The notes: a model not told the origin generated them from the sequence alone. DNA of 64,000 nt from Sphaerisporangium album (GCF_003323745.1 NZ_QOIL01000025.1:84725-148724); one strand, 5' to 3'. Counted from the first letter of the stretch, positions 24,122 to 33,216 are shown. Program-made: numbers and translations.

Positions 24122-25560
24122 CCATGACCGTCACCACTCGGGGGACCCTGCCTTCATATCTGACGGAGGGGCGTGCGGTCTTCCCCGAAGGCTTCGTCTG
24201 GGGCGCCGCGACGGCGTCCTACCAGATCGAGGGGGCGGCCAGGGACGACGGCCGCGCCCCCTCGGTCTGGGACACCTTCGCGCGCACGCCCGGCAAGGTG
24301 GCCTTCGGCCACACCGGTGACGTCGCCTGCGACCACTACCACCGGTACGCCGACGACGTGCGGCTCATGCGGGAGCTGGGCCTGCGCGCCTACCGCTTCT
24401 CGATCTCCTGGCCCCGCGTACAGCCCGACGGCACCGGGCCGATCAACCCGCGCGGCCTGGACTTCTACGACCGGCTCGTGGACGAGCTGGCCGGCGCGGG
24501 CATCACGCCGTACGTCACGCTCTACCACTGGGACCTGCCCCAGACGCTGGAGGACCGCGGCGGGTGGACCTCCCGTGAGACCGCGCACCGGCTCGCCGAC
24601 TACGCCGAGGCCGTGTACGCGCGCCTCGGCGACCGCGTGAGCAACTGGGCCACGCTCAACGAGCCGTGGGTCCAGGCGTTCCTCGGGTACGGCTCGGGCA
24701 TCCACGCGCCGGGACGCACCGACGCCGCCTCGGCCCTGCGCGCCGCCCACCACTTCCTGCTCGGGCACGGCCTGGCCACCCAGGCCCTGCGGGCGGCCGG
24801 GGCGCAGGAGATCATGCTGGTCATCAACTCCTCGCCGGTGGTCACCCCGGCGCAGAGCGCCGACCCGGCGGCCGAGCTGTCGGAGGCCGACGCCGAGGCG
24901 GTGCACCGCGTCGACTGCCTGCTCAACAAGCAGATGCTCGACCCGGTGCTGCGCGGCTCCTACCCCGAGGAGGTGCTGCGGATCGTCGAGCGGCACGGCG
25001 GGCTGGACCACATCCACGACGGCGACCTGGCGGACATCCACCAGCGCACCGACCTGATCGGCATCAACTACTACAACCCATGCGTCGTCCGGTCGAGTCC
25101 GGGCGAGCCGGCCAACCCCGCCTGGCCCGGCACCGAGGACATCCTGTTCGACGGCGTCGACGCTCCCAAGACCGCCATGGACTGGCCGATCGTCCCGACC
25201 GGCCTGTCCCGCCTGCTCGTGCGCCTGTCCGCCGACTACCCCGAGGTCGGGCTGATGGTCACGGAGAACGGCGCGGCGTTCGAGGACGTCGTCACCAAGG
25301 ACGCCACCGGCGAGCACGTCCACGACACCGACCGCACCGCCTACCTGGAGTCCCACCTGCGGGCGGTGCACGCGGCGGTCGAGGCGGGCGCCGACATGCG
25401 TGGCTACCTCGTCTGGTCGCTGCTGGACAACTTCGAGTGGGCGGAGGGCTACAACCGCCGGTTCGGCATCGTCCACGTCGACTACGCGACGCAGCGCCGC
25501 CTGCCCAAGGACAGCGCCCTGTGGTACCGCGGCGTCATCCGGGAGAATGGGCTGGCATGA
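24118..25560 (+). CDS. GH1 beta-glucosidase (cytoplasmic)
   Basis: This is a 480-residue glycoside hydrolase family 1 enzyme without a signal peptide. It cleaves imported cellobiose or other beta-glucosides by a retaining mechanism. The N-terminal signature FVWGAATASYQIEGA, acid/base in TLNEPW (Glu182) and nucleophile in VTENGAA (Glu383) are all present, as is the YHWDLPQ motif. The ATG overlaps the permease stop by 4 bases and its own stop overlaps the following lacI start by 4 bases, so transport, hydrolysis and regulation share one operon. Confidence 0.96.
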   Translation: MTMTVTTRGTLPSYLTEGRAVFPEGFVWGAATASYQIEGAARDDGRAPSVWDTFARTPGKVAFGHTGDVACDHYHRYADDVRLMRELGLRAYRFSISWPRVQPDGTGPINPRGLDFYDRLVDELAGAGITPYVTLYHWDLPQTLEDRGGWTSRETAHRLADYAEAVYARLGDRVSNWATLNEPWVQAFLGYGSGIHAPGRTDAASALRAAHHFLLGHGLATQALRAAGAQEIMLVINSSPVVTPAQSADPAAELSEADAEAVHRVDCLLNKQMLDPVLRGSYPEEVLRIVERHGGLDHIHDGDLADIHQRTDLIGINYYNPCVVRSSPGEPANPAWPGTEDILFDGVDAPKTAMDWPIVPTGLSRLLVRLSADYPEVGLMVTENGAAFEDVVTKDATGEHVHDTDRTAYLESHLRAVHAAVEAGADMRGYLVWSLLDNFEWAEGYNRRFGIVHVDYATQRRLPKDSALWYRGVIRENGLA

Positions 25561-26546
25561 GACGACCCACCTTGGAGGCGGTCGCCGCCCGGGCGGGGGT
25601 GTCGAAGTCGAGCGTGTCGCGGGTGGTGAACGGTGACGCCACCGTCACCCCCGAGATCCGCGAGCTGGTGATCCAGGCGGTGCGGGAGCTCGGCTACGTC
25701 CCCAACGGGGCGGCGCGCAGCCTGGCGACGCAGCGGACCAACACGGTCGCCGTCATCGTCTCCGACCCCCCGATGGGCGTGATCTCCGACGACCCGATGT
25801 TCTCGACCGTCGTGCGCACGATGAGCCGGGGGCTGGAGGAGGCGGGCAAGCAGGTCACGCTCGTCCTCGCGGGATCGTCGGAGAGCCAGCTCCGGGTGGA
25901 GCAGTTCGTGGCCGCCGGGCACGTCGCCGGCGTCCTCCTGCTGTCGATGCACGGCGCCGACCCGCTGCCCGCCTCGCTCGCGCGCATGGGCGTGCCCATG
26001 GTCTCGCACGGGCGGTCCGCCCCCGGGGTGCCCTACGTGGACAACGACAACCTGGGTGGCGCCCGCGTCGCGGTGCGCCACCTGCTCGGCCTGGGGCGGC
26101 GCCGGATCGCCACGATCACCGGGCCGCTCGACATGCGCGCCGCCCAGGACCGGCTCGCCGGCTACCGCGAGACCCTGCGGGACACCGGGCGCCGGTCCAT
26201 CGTCGCCATCGGCGACTTCACCCGCGTCTCCGGGTACGCGGGCATGCGGCAGCTGCTGGAGGACGACCCGGCGCTGGACGCGGTGTTCGCCGCCAACGAC
26301 CTCATGGCGATCGGCGCCCTGCGCGCGCTGCACGAGGCGGGGCGGCGGGTGCCGGAGGACGTCGCGGTGGTGGGCTTCGACGACATCGAGGCCGCGCTCT
26401 ACACCACGCCGCGGCTCACGACCGTGCGGAGCCCCATGACCGACCAGGCCGCGGCGACCACCCGGCTGCTGCTCGGCCTGCTGGAAGGGGCGAGCGGCGA
26501 GCCCGTCATCATGCCGAACGAGCTGGTCGTCAGGGAATCGGCGTGA
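25557..26546 (+). CDS. LacI-family (CebR-like) repressor 2
   Basis: This is a 329-residue LacI/GalR regulator in the importer 2/GH1 operon. The HTH reads TLEAVAARAGVSKSSVSRVVNG. The two positions equivalent to Tyr17 and Gln18 of E. coli LacI, which help choose the operator, are Lys and Ser. The sugar-binding domain is close to CebR (PYVDNDNLGGARVAVRHLL). Gene position and similarity suggest a cellobiose-responsive repressor of this operon. The next gene is a clear paralogue, alike at roughly two-thirds of positions by eye. Confidence 0.93.
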   Translation: MRRPTLEAVAARAGVSKSSVSRVVNGDATVTPEIRELVIQAVRELGYVPNGAARSLATQRTNTVAVIVSDPPMGVISDDPMFSTVVRTMSRGLEEAGKQVTLVLAGSSESQLRVEQFVAAGHVAGVLLLSMHGADPLPASLARMGVPMVSHGRSAPGVPYVDNDNLGGARVAVRHLLGLGRRRIATITGPLDMRAAQDRLAGYRETLRDTGRRSIVAIGDFTRVSGYAGMRQLLEDDPALDAVFAANDLMAIGALRALHEAGRRVPEDVAVVGFDDIEAALYTTPRLTTVRSPMTDQAAATTRLLLGLLEGASGEPVIMPNELVVRESA

Positions 26547-26568
26547 CACAACCAGGGAGGGCACAGCG

Positions 26569-27564
26569 ATGAAGCGCCCGACTCTCGAAGCCGTGGCGGC
26601 ACGGGCGGGGGTCTCCCGCGCCACGGTCTCCCGGGTGGTCAACGGTGGCACCACCGTGACACCCGAGCTCCGCGACGCCGTGATGCGCGCGGTCGACGAG
26701 ATGGGGTACGTCCCGAACCTAGCGGCGCGCAGCCTGGTCACCCAGCGCACCGACTCGATCGCCCTGGTGGTCTCCGAACCGCCCACCAGGGTGTTCTCCG
26801 ACGACCCGATGTTCGCGACCGTCATACGCGCGGCCAGCTCCGAGCTGGAGGAGGCCGACAGGCAGGTCATCCTCATGCTCGCCGGCACCCCGGCGGGGCA
26901 CGCGCGGGTGGAACGCTACCTGACCGGCGGGCACGTGGACGGCGTCATGCTCGTCTCGATGCACGGCGCCGACCCGCTTCCCGCGGCGATCACCCGCATG
27001 CGCGTCCCCGCGGTGTCGCTGGGGCGGCCCGCCGTGAACGTCAACCTGCCGTACGTCGACAACGACAACGTGGGCGGCGCCGAGGCGGCCGTGCGCCACC
27101 TGCTCGAACGCGGGCGGCGGCGCATCGCCACGATCGCCGGGCCGCCCGACATGGTGGGCGGCCAGGACCGGCTCGCCGGGTACCGCGCGGTGCTCCAGGG
27201 CTCCGACCGGCGCTCCATCGTCGCGATCGGCGACTTCACCCGCGAGTCCGGCCTGGTCGCGATGCGGCAGCTCCTGGAGGACGACCCCGGGCTCGACGCG
27301 GTGTTCGTCGCCAACGACCTGATGGCGCTCGGGGCGATGAAGGCGCTGCGGCAGGCGGGGCGGCGGGTGCCGGACGACGTCGCGGTGGTGGGCTTCGACG
27401 ACATCGAGGCCGCCCGCTACACCGAGCCGCCGCTGACGACGATCCGCCAGCCGTTCCGCGAGCAGGCGGCGGCGACGGTGCGACTGCTGCTCGGCATCAT
27501 GGACGGGGGCGACGTCGCTCCCGTGGTGCTGCCGACCGAGCTCATCGTGCGCGAGTCGGCGTGA
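26569..27564 (+). CDS. LacI-family (CebR-like) repressor 3, tandem paralogue
   Basis: This 331-residue LacI/GalR protein is 22 bases downstream of its paralogue. The HTH reads TLEAVAARAGVSRATVSRVVNG, with Arg and Ala at the specificity pair instead of Lys and Ser. Repressor 1 at 4.3 kb also has Arg-Ala. The effector domain keeps the family pattern (PYVDNDNVGGAEAAVRHLL, GDFTRESGLVAMRQLLEDD). The ATG has GGGAGGG upstream. Tandem duplication followed by divergence is the simplest origin. Confidence 0.93.
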   Translation: MKRPTLEAVAARAGVSRATVSRVVNGGTTVTPELRDAVMRAVDEMGYVPNLAARSLVTQRTDSIALVVSEPPTRVFSDDPMFATVIRAASSELEEADRQVILMLAGTPAGHARVERYLTGGHVDGVMLVSMHGADPLPAAITRMRVPAVSLGRPAVNVNLPYVDNDNVGGAEAAVRHLLERGRRRIATIAGPPDMVGGQDRLAGYRAVLQGSDRRSIVAIGDFTRESGLVAMRQLLEDDPGLDAVFVANDLMALGAMKALRQAGRRVPDDVAVVGFDDIEAARYTEPPLTTIRQPFREQAAATVRLLLGIMDGGDVAPVVLPTELIVRESA

Positions 27565-27886
27565 CGATCCCGGGCGGCGTGCGGATTGTGGGCTTATTAC
27601 GTCAATTGTCGCGTTTAACAGGAGAAAGTGGGTCGTACCACCAGGTTGAGTGACTTTTCGGTGGTGATATCGCCGGGTCCGTGAAAGCGCCGCGCATGGT
27701 CATTCGACGTGCGCCGCGCCTCGATACGCGGTCCCGGACCCGCGGTAATGCGCAATTCGGTCCTGTCTCCGGTGAGCCGTAAGGCGGCCTCGCGGTGCCG
27801 CGCCGGGCTGTTCCGGCTCCGGTACGATCGGCGTAGACTGCTCTGCCACGGCGATCCCGGGCGCCCGCCGGTGCCGGACGAGGACG
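27565..27886. other. Intergenic region, no recognised element
   Basis: This stretch of 322 bases lies between the third lacI and a small gene. It starts with a comparatively AT-rich patch (about 27590-27625), which could hold a promoter. I see no operator palindrome, strong hairpin or convincing gene here. Confidence 0.5.
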
Positions 27887-28168
27887 GTGACGATGCTGGT
27901 CGAGGTGACGATGCACAGCGCCGGGCTCGGTCCCGCGGCGAATTCGCCGATCGACGGCATCCGTATTTTGGCCCTTCTGCCCGAACAATGGCGAAAAGAC
28001 CTCCGGCAGGCCAACGGAGAGATCGTCATCCGGGTCGAGACCGACGACGACATCACCAGCGCCCAGGTCCACGCCATGGTCACCGAGGCGCTCAGTGACC
28101 CCGCCGTCAGCCACTGGCGCCTGCGCGCCTGCCGTCCCGTCGGGGCCGGGCCGCCCGTCGAAGGCTGA
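27887..28168 (+). CDS. Small hypothetical protein
   Basis: This is a 93-residue protein of unknown function. It has no signal peptide or membrane segment. The centre (about residues 23-80) is a plausible small alpha/beta domain with VTEALSDPAVSHWRLR near the end; the C-terminus is Gly/Pro-rich. Starts are possible at GTG 27887, ATG 27893 or ATG 27911. Codon use fits a real gene better than the opposite-strand frame. It stands alone between lacI-3 and the converging GDPD gene. Confidence 0.55.
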   Translation: MTMLVEVTMHSAGLGPAANSPIDGIRILALLPEQWRKDLRQANGEIVIRVETDDDITSAQVHAMVTEALSDPAVSHWRLRACRPVGAGPPVEG

Positions 28169-28248
28169 CCGCGGCGGCGCCGGCGCGGGAGCGAAGCCGC
28201 CGGGGCTCGCCGGGTGGCGTTCGAGCGGTCCGCCCCCGCCCGGCCCGG

Positions 28249-29121
28249 TCACTCCCGGATGAGTTTCCGCAGCCTGCCGGGCCTGTTGGTGAGGATTCCG
28301 TCCACCCGGTAGGAGATCAGGCGGCGCGCGGCCGTCCGGCTGTCGACGGTCCAGGTGTAGACCTGCATGCCGAGGCGGTGGACGTCGCGGACGTACCGGG
28401 CGGTGAGGTGGTGGTACGGCGGGTTGATCTGGCGGGCGAACTTCGCGAGCTCCGGCAGCCGCGCGGGGGCCGGCGTGCCGAGCAGGCCGACCGGGACCTC
28501 GGGCATGACGCGGTGGAAGCGGCGCATGGAGTTCCAGTCGAACGACTGGACGACCAGGCGGCCCGGACGCAGCCACGCCGGGTGGCGCCGCAGCTCGCGG
28601 GCGACGCGCGCCTCGATGCCGGGGTACAGATGCGGCGCCTTGACCTCCAGCAGCATGCCGATCCCGCTGCCGCCGAGGGCGTCCAGCGTCTCGCCGAGCG
28701 TGGGCACCCGCTCGCCCCGGTACTTCTGCGAGAACCACGAGCCCGCGTCGAGTCTCTTGACCTGGGCGAGCGTGAGGTCGCGGACCCGCCAGGGCGCGCG
28801 GCCGGGGAGGACCCGCTCGGCGTCGGTGGTGCGGGCCAGGGTCGTGTCGTGCATCACGACCAGCCTGTGGTCCCTGGTCTCCTGGACGTCCAGCTCGAAC
28901 ATGTCGGCGTGCCGCCGCGCGGCGAGCCGGAAGGCCGCGATGGTGTTCTCCGGCGCCTCCTTGGACGCCCCGCGGTGGGCGACGTCGGCGACGGCCGCCG
29001 GGGTCGTGGTGGGGCCGCCGGTGTGGGCGGCGGCCGGGGACGCGGGGGTCGTCGTGATGATCGTGGTGGTGGCGAGCGCGGTCAGGGTGGTCGTGACGAT
29101 GAGGCCGAGTCGTCGGAACAT
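28249..29121 (-). CDS. Secreted glycerophosphodiester phosphodiesterase
   Basis: This 290-residue exported GDPD-family protein hydrolyses glycerophosphodiesters to glycerol-3-phosphate and an alcohol. A signal peptide (about 1-32, Thr/Ala-rich) precedes the TIM barrel. Active-site motifs are visible: AHRGASKEAPENT (catalytic His and the substrate Arg/Glu), MFELDVQ (metal-binding Glu/Asp) and VVMHDTTL (second His). LLEVKAP supplies the usual later Glu-x-Lys. The ATG has GGGGAG upstream. It may scavenge phosphate or glycerol outside the cell. Confidence 0.92.
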   Translation of the reverse strand: MFRRLGLIVTTTLTALATTTIITTTPASPAAAHTGGPTTTPAAVADVAHRGASKEAPENTIAAFRLAARRHADMFELDVQETRDHRLVVMHDTTLARTTDAERVLPGRAPWRVRDLTLAQVKRLDAGSWFSQKYRGERVPTLGETLDALGGSGIGMLLEVKAPHLYPGIEARVARELRRHPAWLRPGRLVVQSFDWNSMRRFHRVMPEVPVGLLGTPAPARLPELAKFARQINPPYHHLTARYVRDVHRLGMQVYTWTVDSRTAARRLISYRVDGILTNRPGRLRKLIRE

Positions 29122-29339
29122 GCGTCTCCCCGGGCTTGGCGCGGCATCTCCGCACCTTGAATCTGACCCCTGGGCGCGACCGTCAGTTGATGGTTGGGTA
29201 ACCCTTTGGTGCCGGATAAATGAGTATTTGTCGCTCGCAGGTACGCCCTATATGCCCGGGATCGTGACGCGCCGGCGCCGCCGGTCGCACGAGCGCCACT
29301 ACCCGCCTCAGGCTTTGTCGCAGGTAGGGCGGGTGGTTA

Positions 29340-29368
29340 TTGACAAAGAAACTTTACAGTAATACCGT
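29340..29368 (+). promoter_or_regulatory. Candidate promoter for the CBM13/beta-helix gene
   Basis: TTGACA at 29340-29345 is followed after 17 bases by TACCGT at 29363-29368, in a locally AT-rich patch of the 406-base gap between the GDPD gene and the next plus-strand gene. The predicted leader would be about 150 bases. The rest of the gap (29122-29339) shows nothing I can name; no operator palindrome is present. Confidence 0.5.
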
Positions 29369-29527
29369 CCCCTCGGTGGCCGTACCTGGCCATGGCCGGT
29401 ATGGGACAGCATGCCGCGCCGTGCGCCGGGCGCCGCCGCACCACCTCGCCCGGACGGCGCCGGGCGGTGATCCGCTCGCCTTTTCACGGCAGCGGCCGCC
29501 TCATGCCCGACCGTAAGGAGAGGTTTC

Positions 29528-31807
29528 GTGACTTTTCCGTTTCCCCGCGACGGCCACCCCCGGCCCCGTCGCCCCCGTCGCCTTCGCCGGCTGGTGCCCG
29601 TGCCGGCGCTGCTCGCCGCCCTCGCCCTGCTGACGGCGCCGCCCGCCGGCGCGGCCACAACGGAGGCGACGGCGGCGACGAGCGGGACGACGGCCGCCGC
29701 GTCCGCGCGCGCCGCCGCCCTCGCCCCGCCCACCGGCTGGACCACCGTCGTCAGCAAGAACAGCGGCAAGTGCGTGGACGCCCGCGCCGCCGCCTCCGCC
29801 AACGGCACGGCCGTGCAGCAGTACGCGTGCAACGGCAGCGCCGCCCAGCTGTGGCAGTTCCAGGCCACCAGCGGCGGGTACTACCGCGTCAACACCAACC
29901 TCAACGCCGCCCAGGCCTGGGACGTCACCAACGTCTCCACCGCCGACGCCGCGCCCGTCCAGCTGTGGAACTACACCGGCGGCAACAACCAGCAGTGGCA
30001 GCCCGTCGAGGAGGCCGGCGGGTCGTACCACTTCGTGAACCGCAACAGCGGCAAGTGCCTCGACGTGCCCGCCGCCTCGACCGCCGACAGCGTCCAGCTC
30101 CAGCAGTACACCTGCAACGGAACGGCGGCACAATCCTTCACCATGGGTACCAGCACTCCTCCGCCCGGCGGCGGCCCCGACCTCGGCCCGAACGTCAGCG
30201 TCTTCGACCCGTCGATGTCCGCCTCGACCATCCAGAGCAGGCTGAACTCGGTCTTCTCCCAGCAGCAGACCAACCAGTTCGGCGGCAACCGGTTCGCGCT
30301 GCTGTTCAAGCCCGGCACCTACAACGTCGACGTCAACGTGGGCTTCTACACCCAGGTGCTGGGCCTCGGCCTCTCCCCGGACAACGTCACCATCAACGGC
30401 GGCGTGCACGTCGAGGCGGACTGGTTCCAGGGCAACGCCACGCAGAACTTCTGGCGCGGGGCCGAGAACCTGTCGGTCACCCCGCCGTCCGGCACCGACC
30501 GCTGGGCGGTGTCGCAGGCGGCGCCGTACCGCCGCATGCACGTGCGCGGCAACCTGCAGCTCGACGACGGCGGCTGGTCGAGCGGCGGGTTCATCGCCGA
30601 CTCCAAGATCGACGGTCAGGTGCGCTCCGGCTCGCAGCAGCAGTGGCTGTCGCGCAACGCGCAGTGGGGGAGCTGGACCGGCTCCAACTGGAACATGGTC
30701 TTCGTCGGCGTCCAGGGCGCGCCCGGCAACAGCTTCCCGAACCCGCCGTACACCACGGTGGGCACGGCTCCGGTCGTCCGTGAGAAGCCGTTCCTGTACG
30801 TGGACCAGGCCGGCGCCTACCAGGTGTTCGTGCCCGCGCTGCGCAACAACTCCTCGGGGACGACCTGGGCCGGCGGCGCGCCCGCCGGGACCTCGATCCC
30901 GATCGACCAGTTCTTCATCGTCAAGCCCGGCAACACGGCCGCCGACATCAACGCCGCGCTGGCCCAGGGCAAGAACCTGCTGTTCACCCCCGGCGTCTAC
31001 CACGTCAACGACACCATCCGGGTGAACCGGGCCGACACCGTCGTCCTCGGCCTCGGCCTGGCCACGATCATCCCCGACAACGGCGTCACCGCGGTCTCGG
31101 TGGCCGACGTCGACGGGGTCAAGGTGGCCGGGCTGCTCATCGACGCCGGCACCACCAGCTCGGCGACGCTGATGCAGGTCGGACCGGCCGGCTCGTCGGC
31201 GAGCCACGCCGCCAACCCGATCTCGCTGCACGACATGTTCTTCCGCATCGGCGGCGCGGGCGTGGGCAAGGCCGCGCAGAGCCTGGTCGTCAACAGCTCC
31301 AACGTCATCGGCGACCACATGTGGCTGTGGCGGGCCGACCACGGCAGCGGCGTGGGGTGGAACTCCAACACCGCCGCCACGGGCCTGGTCGTCAACGGGG
31401 CCAACGTGACCATGTACGGCCTGTTCGTCGAGCACTACCAGCAGTACCAGGTCATCTGGAACGGCAACGGCGGGCGGACGTACTTCTTCCAGAACGAGCT
31501 GCCCTACGACCCGCCGAACCAGGCGGCGTGGATGAACGGCGCCACGCAGGGCTACGCCGCGTACAAGGTGGCGAACTCGGTCACCTCGCACGAGGCGTGG
31601 GGGCTCGGCAGCTACTGCTACTTCAACGTGAACCCGAGCGTGGTCGAGGCGCACTCGTTCGAGGTGCCCAACACGCCGAACGTGCGGTTCCACAGCATGG
31701 TGACCGTGTCCCTCGGCGGCACGGGGACGATCAGGAACGTCATCAACAACACCGGCGGGCCTTCCAACTCCACGACGAACGTCGCCAACCTGGTGTCCTA
31801 CCCGTAA
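29528..31807 (+). CDS. Secreted CBM13 (ricin-type) plus right-handed beta-helix protein
   Basis: This is a 759-residue exported protein with a long Arg-rich signal peptide (about 1-43) and a low-complexity Ala/Thr linker. A ricin-type beta-trefoil/CBM13 (about 66-210) has repeated SGKCVDARAA and SGKCLDVPAA plus QLWQF and QQWQP motifs. A large C-terminal domain (about 220-759) has alternating short beta-strand repeats of the pectate-lyase/GH55-like helix type (FALLFKPGTYNVDV and NLLFTPGVYHVND). I recall close actinomycete relatives being labelled adenylyl cyclase, but no cyclase motif is visible. A glucan-active enzyme is more plausible, and that is inference. GTG start with AAGGAGAGG upstream. 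Confidence 0.82.
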   Translation: MTFPFPRDGHPRPRRPRRLRRLVPVPALLAALALLTAPPAGAATTEATAATSGTTAAASARAAALAPPTGWTTVVSKNSGKCVDARAAASANGTAVQQYACNGSAAQLWQFQATSGGYYRVNTNLNAAQAWDVTNVSTADAAPVQLWNYTGGNNQQWQPVEEAGGSYHFVNRNSGKCLDVPAASTADSVQLQQYTCNGTAAQSFTMGTSTPPPGGGPDLGPNVSVFDPSMSASTIQSRLNSVFSQQQTNQFGGNRFALLFKPGTYNVDVNVGFYTQVLGLGLSPDNVTINGGVHVEADWFQGNATQNFWRGAENLSVTPPSGTDRWAVSQAAPYRRMHVRGNLQLDDGGWSSGGFIADSKIDGQVRSGSQQQWLSRNAQWGSWTGSNWNMVFVGVQGAPGNSFPNPPYTTVGTAPVVREKPFLYVDQAGAYQVFVPALRNNSSGTTWAGGAPAGTSIPIDQFFIVKPGNTAADINAALAQGKNLLFTPGVYHVNDTIRVNRADTVVLGLGLATIIPDNGVTAVSVADVDGVKVAGLLIDAGTTSSATLMQVGPAGSSASHAANPISLHDMFFRIGGAGVGKAAQSLVVNSSNVIGDHMWLWRADHGSGVGWNSNTAATGLVVNGANVTMYGLFVEHYQQYQVIWNGNGGRTYFFQNELPYDPPNQAAWMNGATQGYAAYKVANSVTSHEAWGLGSYCYFNVNPSVVEAHSFEVPNTPNVRFHSMVTVSLGGTGTIRNVINNTGGPSNSTTNVANLVSYP

Positions 31808-31830
31808 CTCCCCGCGGTCCCTTTCCTCCG

Positions 31831-31877
31831 GCATCGGCCCGTGCGCGCCTTTCCTGGCGGCGCGCACGGGCCGATGT
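31831..31877 (+). terminator. Strong terminator hairpin after the CBM13/beta-helix gene
   Basis: Arms 31832-31849 and 31859-31876 form a perfect 18-bp stem with a 9-base loop, starting about 25 bases after the stop codon and followed by a short T-containing tail. Confidence 0.8.
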
Positions 31878-32197
31878 GCTTTCGCGTCTGGAGAGCCGCC
31901 GGAGGCGTTTGTGGCGGCCGTGCAGGTGTCGCAGTACTTCGATCATGAAGAACGCGCTCCCTCGGAAGGATTTCCGTTTCGGAGGCCGCACGATCGACAC
32001 CGCCCGAGAAGACGTGCGCGTGAACGGGAATAGACGACCGTCCTGGGGACCGAAATGCCACAACGGGCAGGGCCGATGAATAACCGCAGTTCAGAGCCGC
32101 TGGTCCTGTGTCGTGGCGCGCGCGGGGGATTGGCGCGTTGGAACGTGCCCGGCGGCCGGGCGATGCGCGGGAGGTTTCAAAAGAGTTAAATAGACTC

Positions 32198-32226
32198 TTG
32201 ACAGAAGGCGTGGACAAAGGGCACGC
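32198..32226 (+). promoter_or_regulatory. Candidate -35 region upstream of DUF1996 gene
   Basis: TTGACA at 32198-32203 sits in a short AT-rich patch; no good -10 hexamer is seen at the expected distance, so this is tentative. It lies in the 521-base gap 31808-32328, which also holds the terminator at 31831 and the operator at 32236. I see nothing else supportable there. Confidence 0.35.
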
Positions 32227-32235
32227 TCACGGTGA

Positions 32236-32247
32236 GAGAGCGCTCCC
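32236..32247. promoter_or_regulatory. Operator palindrome (mixed form GAGAGCGCTCCC) before DUF1996 gene
   Basis: A hybrid of the two operator versions in this window: one half GAGAG, the other CTCCC around the same centre. It lies 81 bases before the DUF1996 start and about 33 bases after a TTGACA. It suggests that the DUF1996 gene belongs to the LacI-controlled glucan regulon. Confidence 0.68.
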
Positions 32248-32328
32248 CGAGTTCCGACCGGCACGGGCCCCGCCTCTCCCGCCCTGGCGTGAGCCGCGCG
32301 GGGCCCGTGGACAACCCGAAGGAGTCCC

Positions 32329-33216
32329 ATGGATCGGGCCCTCCCCCCGCCCCGTATCCGACGTCCCCGACTGCGCATCGCCCTCATGGCCGGCGCCCTG
32401 CTGAGCCTCGTCAGCTCGACGCTCGTCGCCGTCACCAGCCAGCCCGCCTCCGCCGTGGTGAAGGTGGCCGAGTTCCTGGCCGACTGTCCCTTCAGTCACC
32501 GCCTGCCCGACGACCCGATCATCTTCCCGGGTCTGCCGGGCGCGTCCCACATGCACAGCTTCTTCGGCAGCACCAGCACCAACGCCAACTCGACGGTGCA
32601 GAGCCTCACCAACGCCAACAGCAACTGCAACCCCGCCGTCGACAAGTCCGCGTACTGGGTGCCCACCCTCTACAAGGACAACGTCCCGGTGGAGCCCGTC
32701 ATCACGTCCTTCTACTACCTGGGCGAGGGCGTGCGTCCCGACGTGACCGCGCGCATCCAGCCCTTCCCGTTCGGACTGCGCATCGTGGCCGGCAACGCCA
32801 AGGCGACCGCGCCGGACGCGACGACCATCTCGCGCTGGTCCTGCCTGCACGCCGGCGAGGTTCCCCCGGGTAAGGACTTCGTGAACTGCCCGCCCGGCAA
32901 GATGCTGGAGTCCTACCTGGACTTCCCGCAGTGCTGGAACGGCAGGGACCTGGACTCGGCGGACCACAAGAGCCACATGGCCTACCCGGTCAACGGCGAC
33001 TGCCCGGCCTCCCACCCGGTCCCGGTGCCCAAGCTGCGCCAGGTGCTGCGCTACCCGGTCGACGGTGACCCGTCGCACTTCCGGCTGGCGTCGGGAGCCG
33101 GGTTCACGATGCACGGCGACTTCTTCAACGCCTGGCCCGTGGCCGAGCTCGCCCGCCGTGTGAACGACTGCATCCGCCCGATCATCAAGTGTGGCCCAGA
33201 CGGTCGACCCTCCTGA
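32329..33216 (+). CDS. Secreted DUF1996 protein
   Basis: This 295-residue exported protein has a signal peptide (about 1-42, LRIALMAGALLSLVSS, cut near ASA). The DUF1996 domain shows the conserved histidine motif ASHMHSFFGS (about residues 72-81), YWVPTLY, a Cys-rich middle (several spaced Cys, likely disulfides) and FTMHGDFFNAW near the C-terminus. The function of DUF1996 is not known to me. The His-rich motifs look like a metal or catalytic site, and the family also occurs in secreted fungal proteins. The ATG has GAAGGAG upstream, and the operator upstream links it to glucan use. Confidence 0.88.
   Translation: MDRALPPPRIRRPRLRIALMAGALLSLVSSTLVAVTSQPASAVVKVAEFLADCPFSHRLPDDPIIFPGLPGASHMHSFFGSTSTNANSTVQSLTNANSNCNPAVDKSAYWVPTLYKDNVPVEPVITSFYYLGEGVRPDVTARIQPFPFGLRIVAGNAKATAPDATTISRWSCLHAGEVPPGKDFVNCPPGKMLESYLDFPQCWNGRDLDSADHKSHMAYPVNGDCPASHPVPVPKLRQVLRYPVDGDPSHFRLASGAGFTMHGDFFNAWPVAELARRVNDCIRPIIKCGPDGRPS

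Noticed and set aside
29528..31807. Adenylyl cyclase function for the CBM13/beta-helix protein
   Set aside because: No cyclase catalytic motifs; the protein is exported and repeat-rich.
31743..32063. Small minus-strand frames in the gap before the DUF1996 gene
   Set aside because: They read through a strong terminator hairpin and have Arg/Ser-rich shadow composition without ribosome sites.
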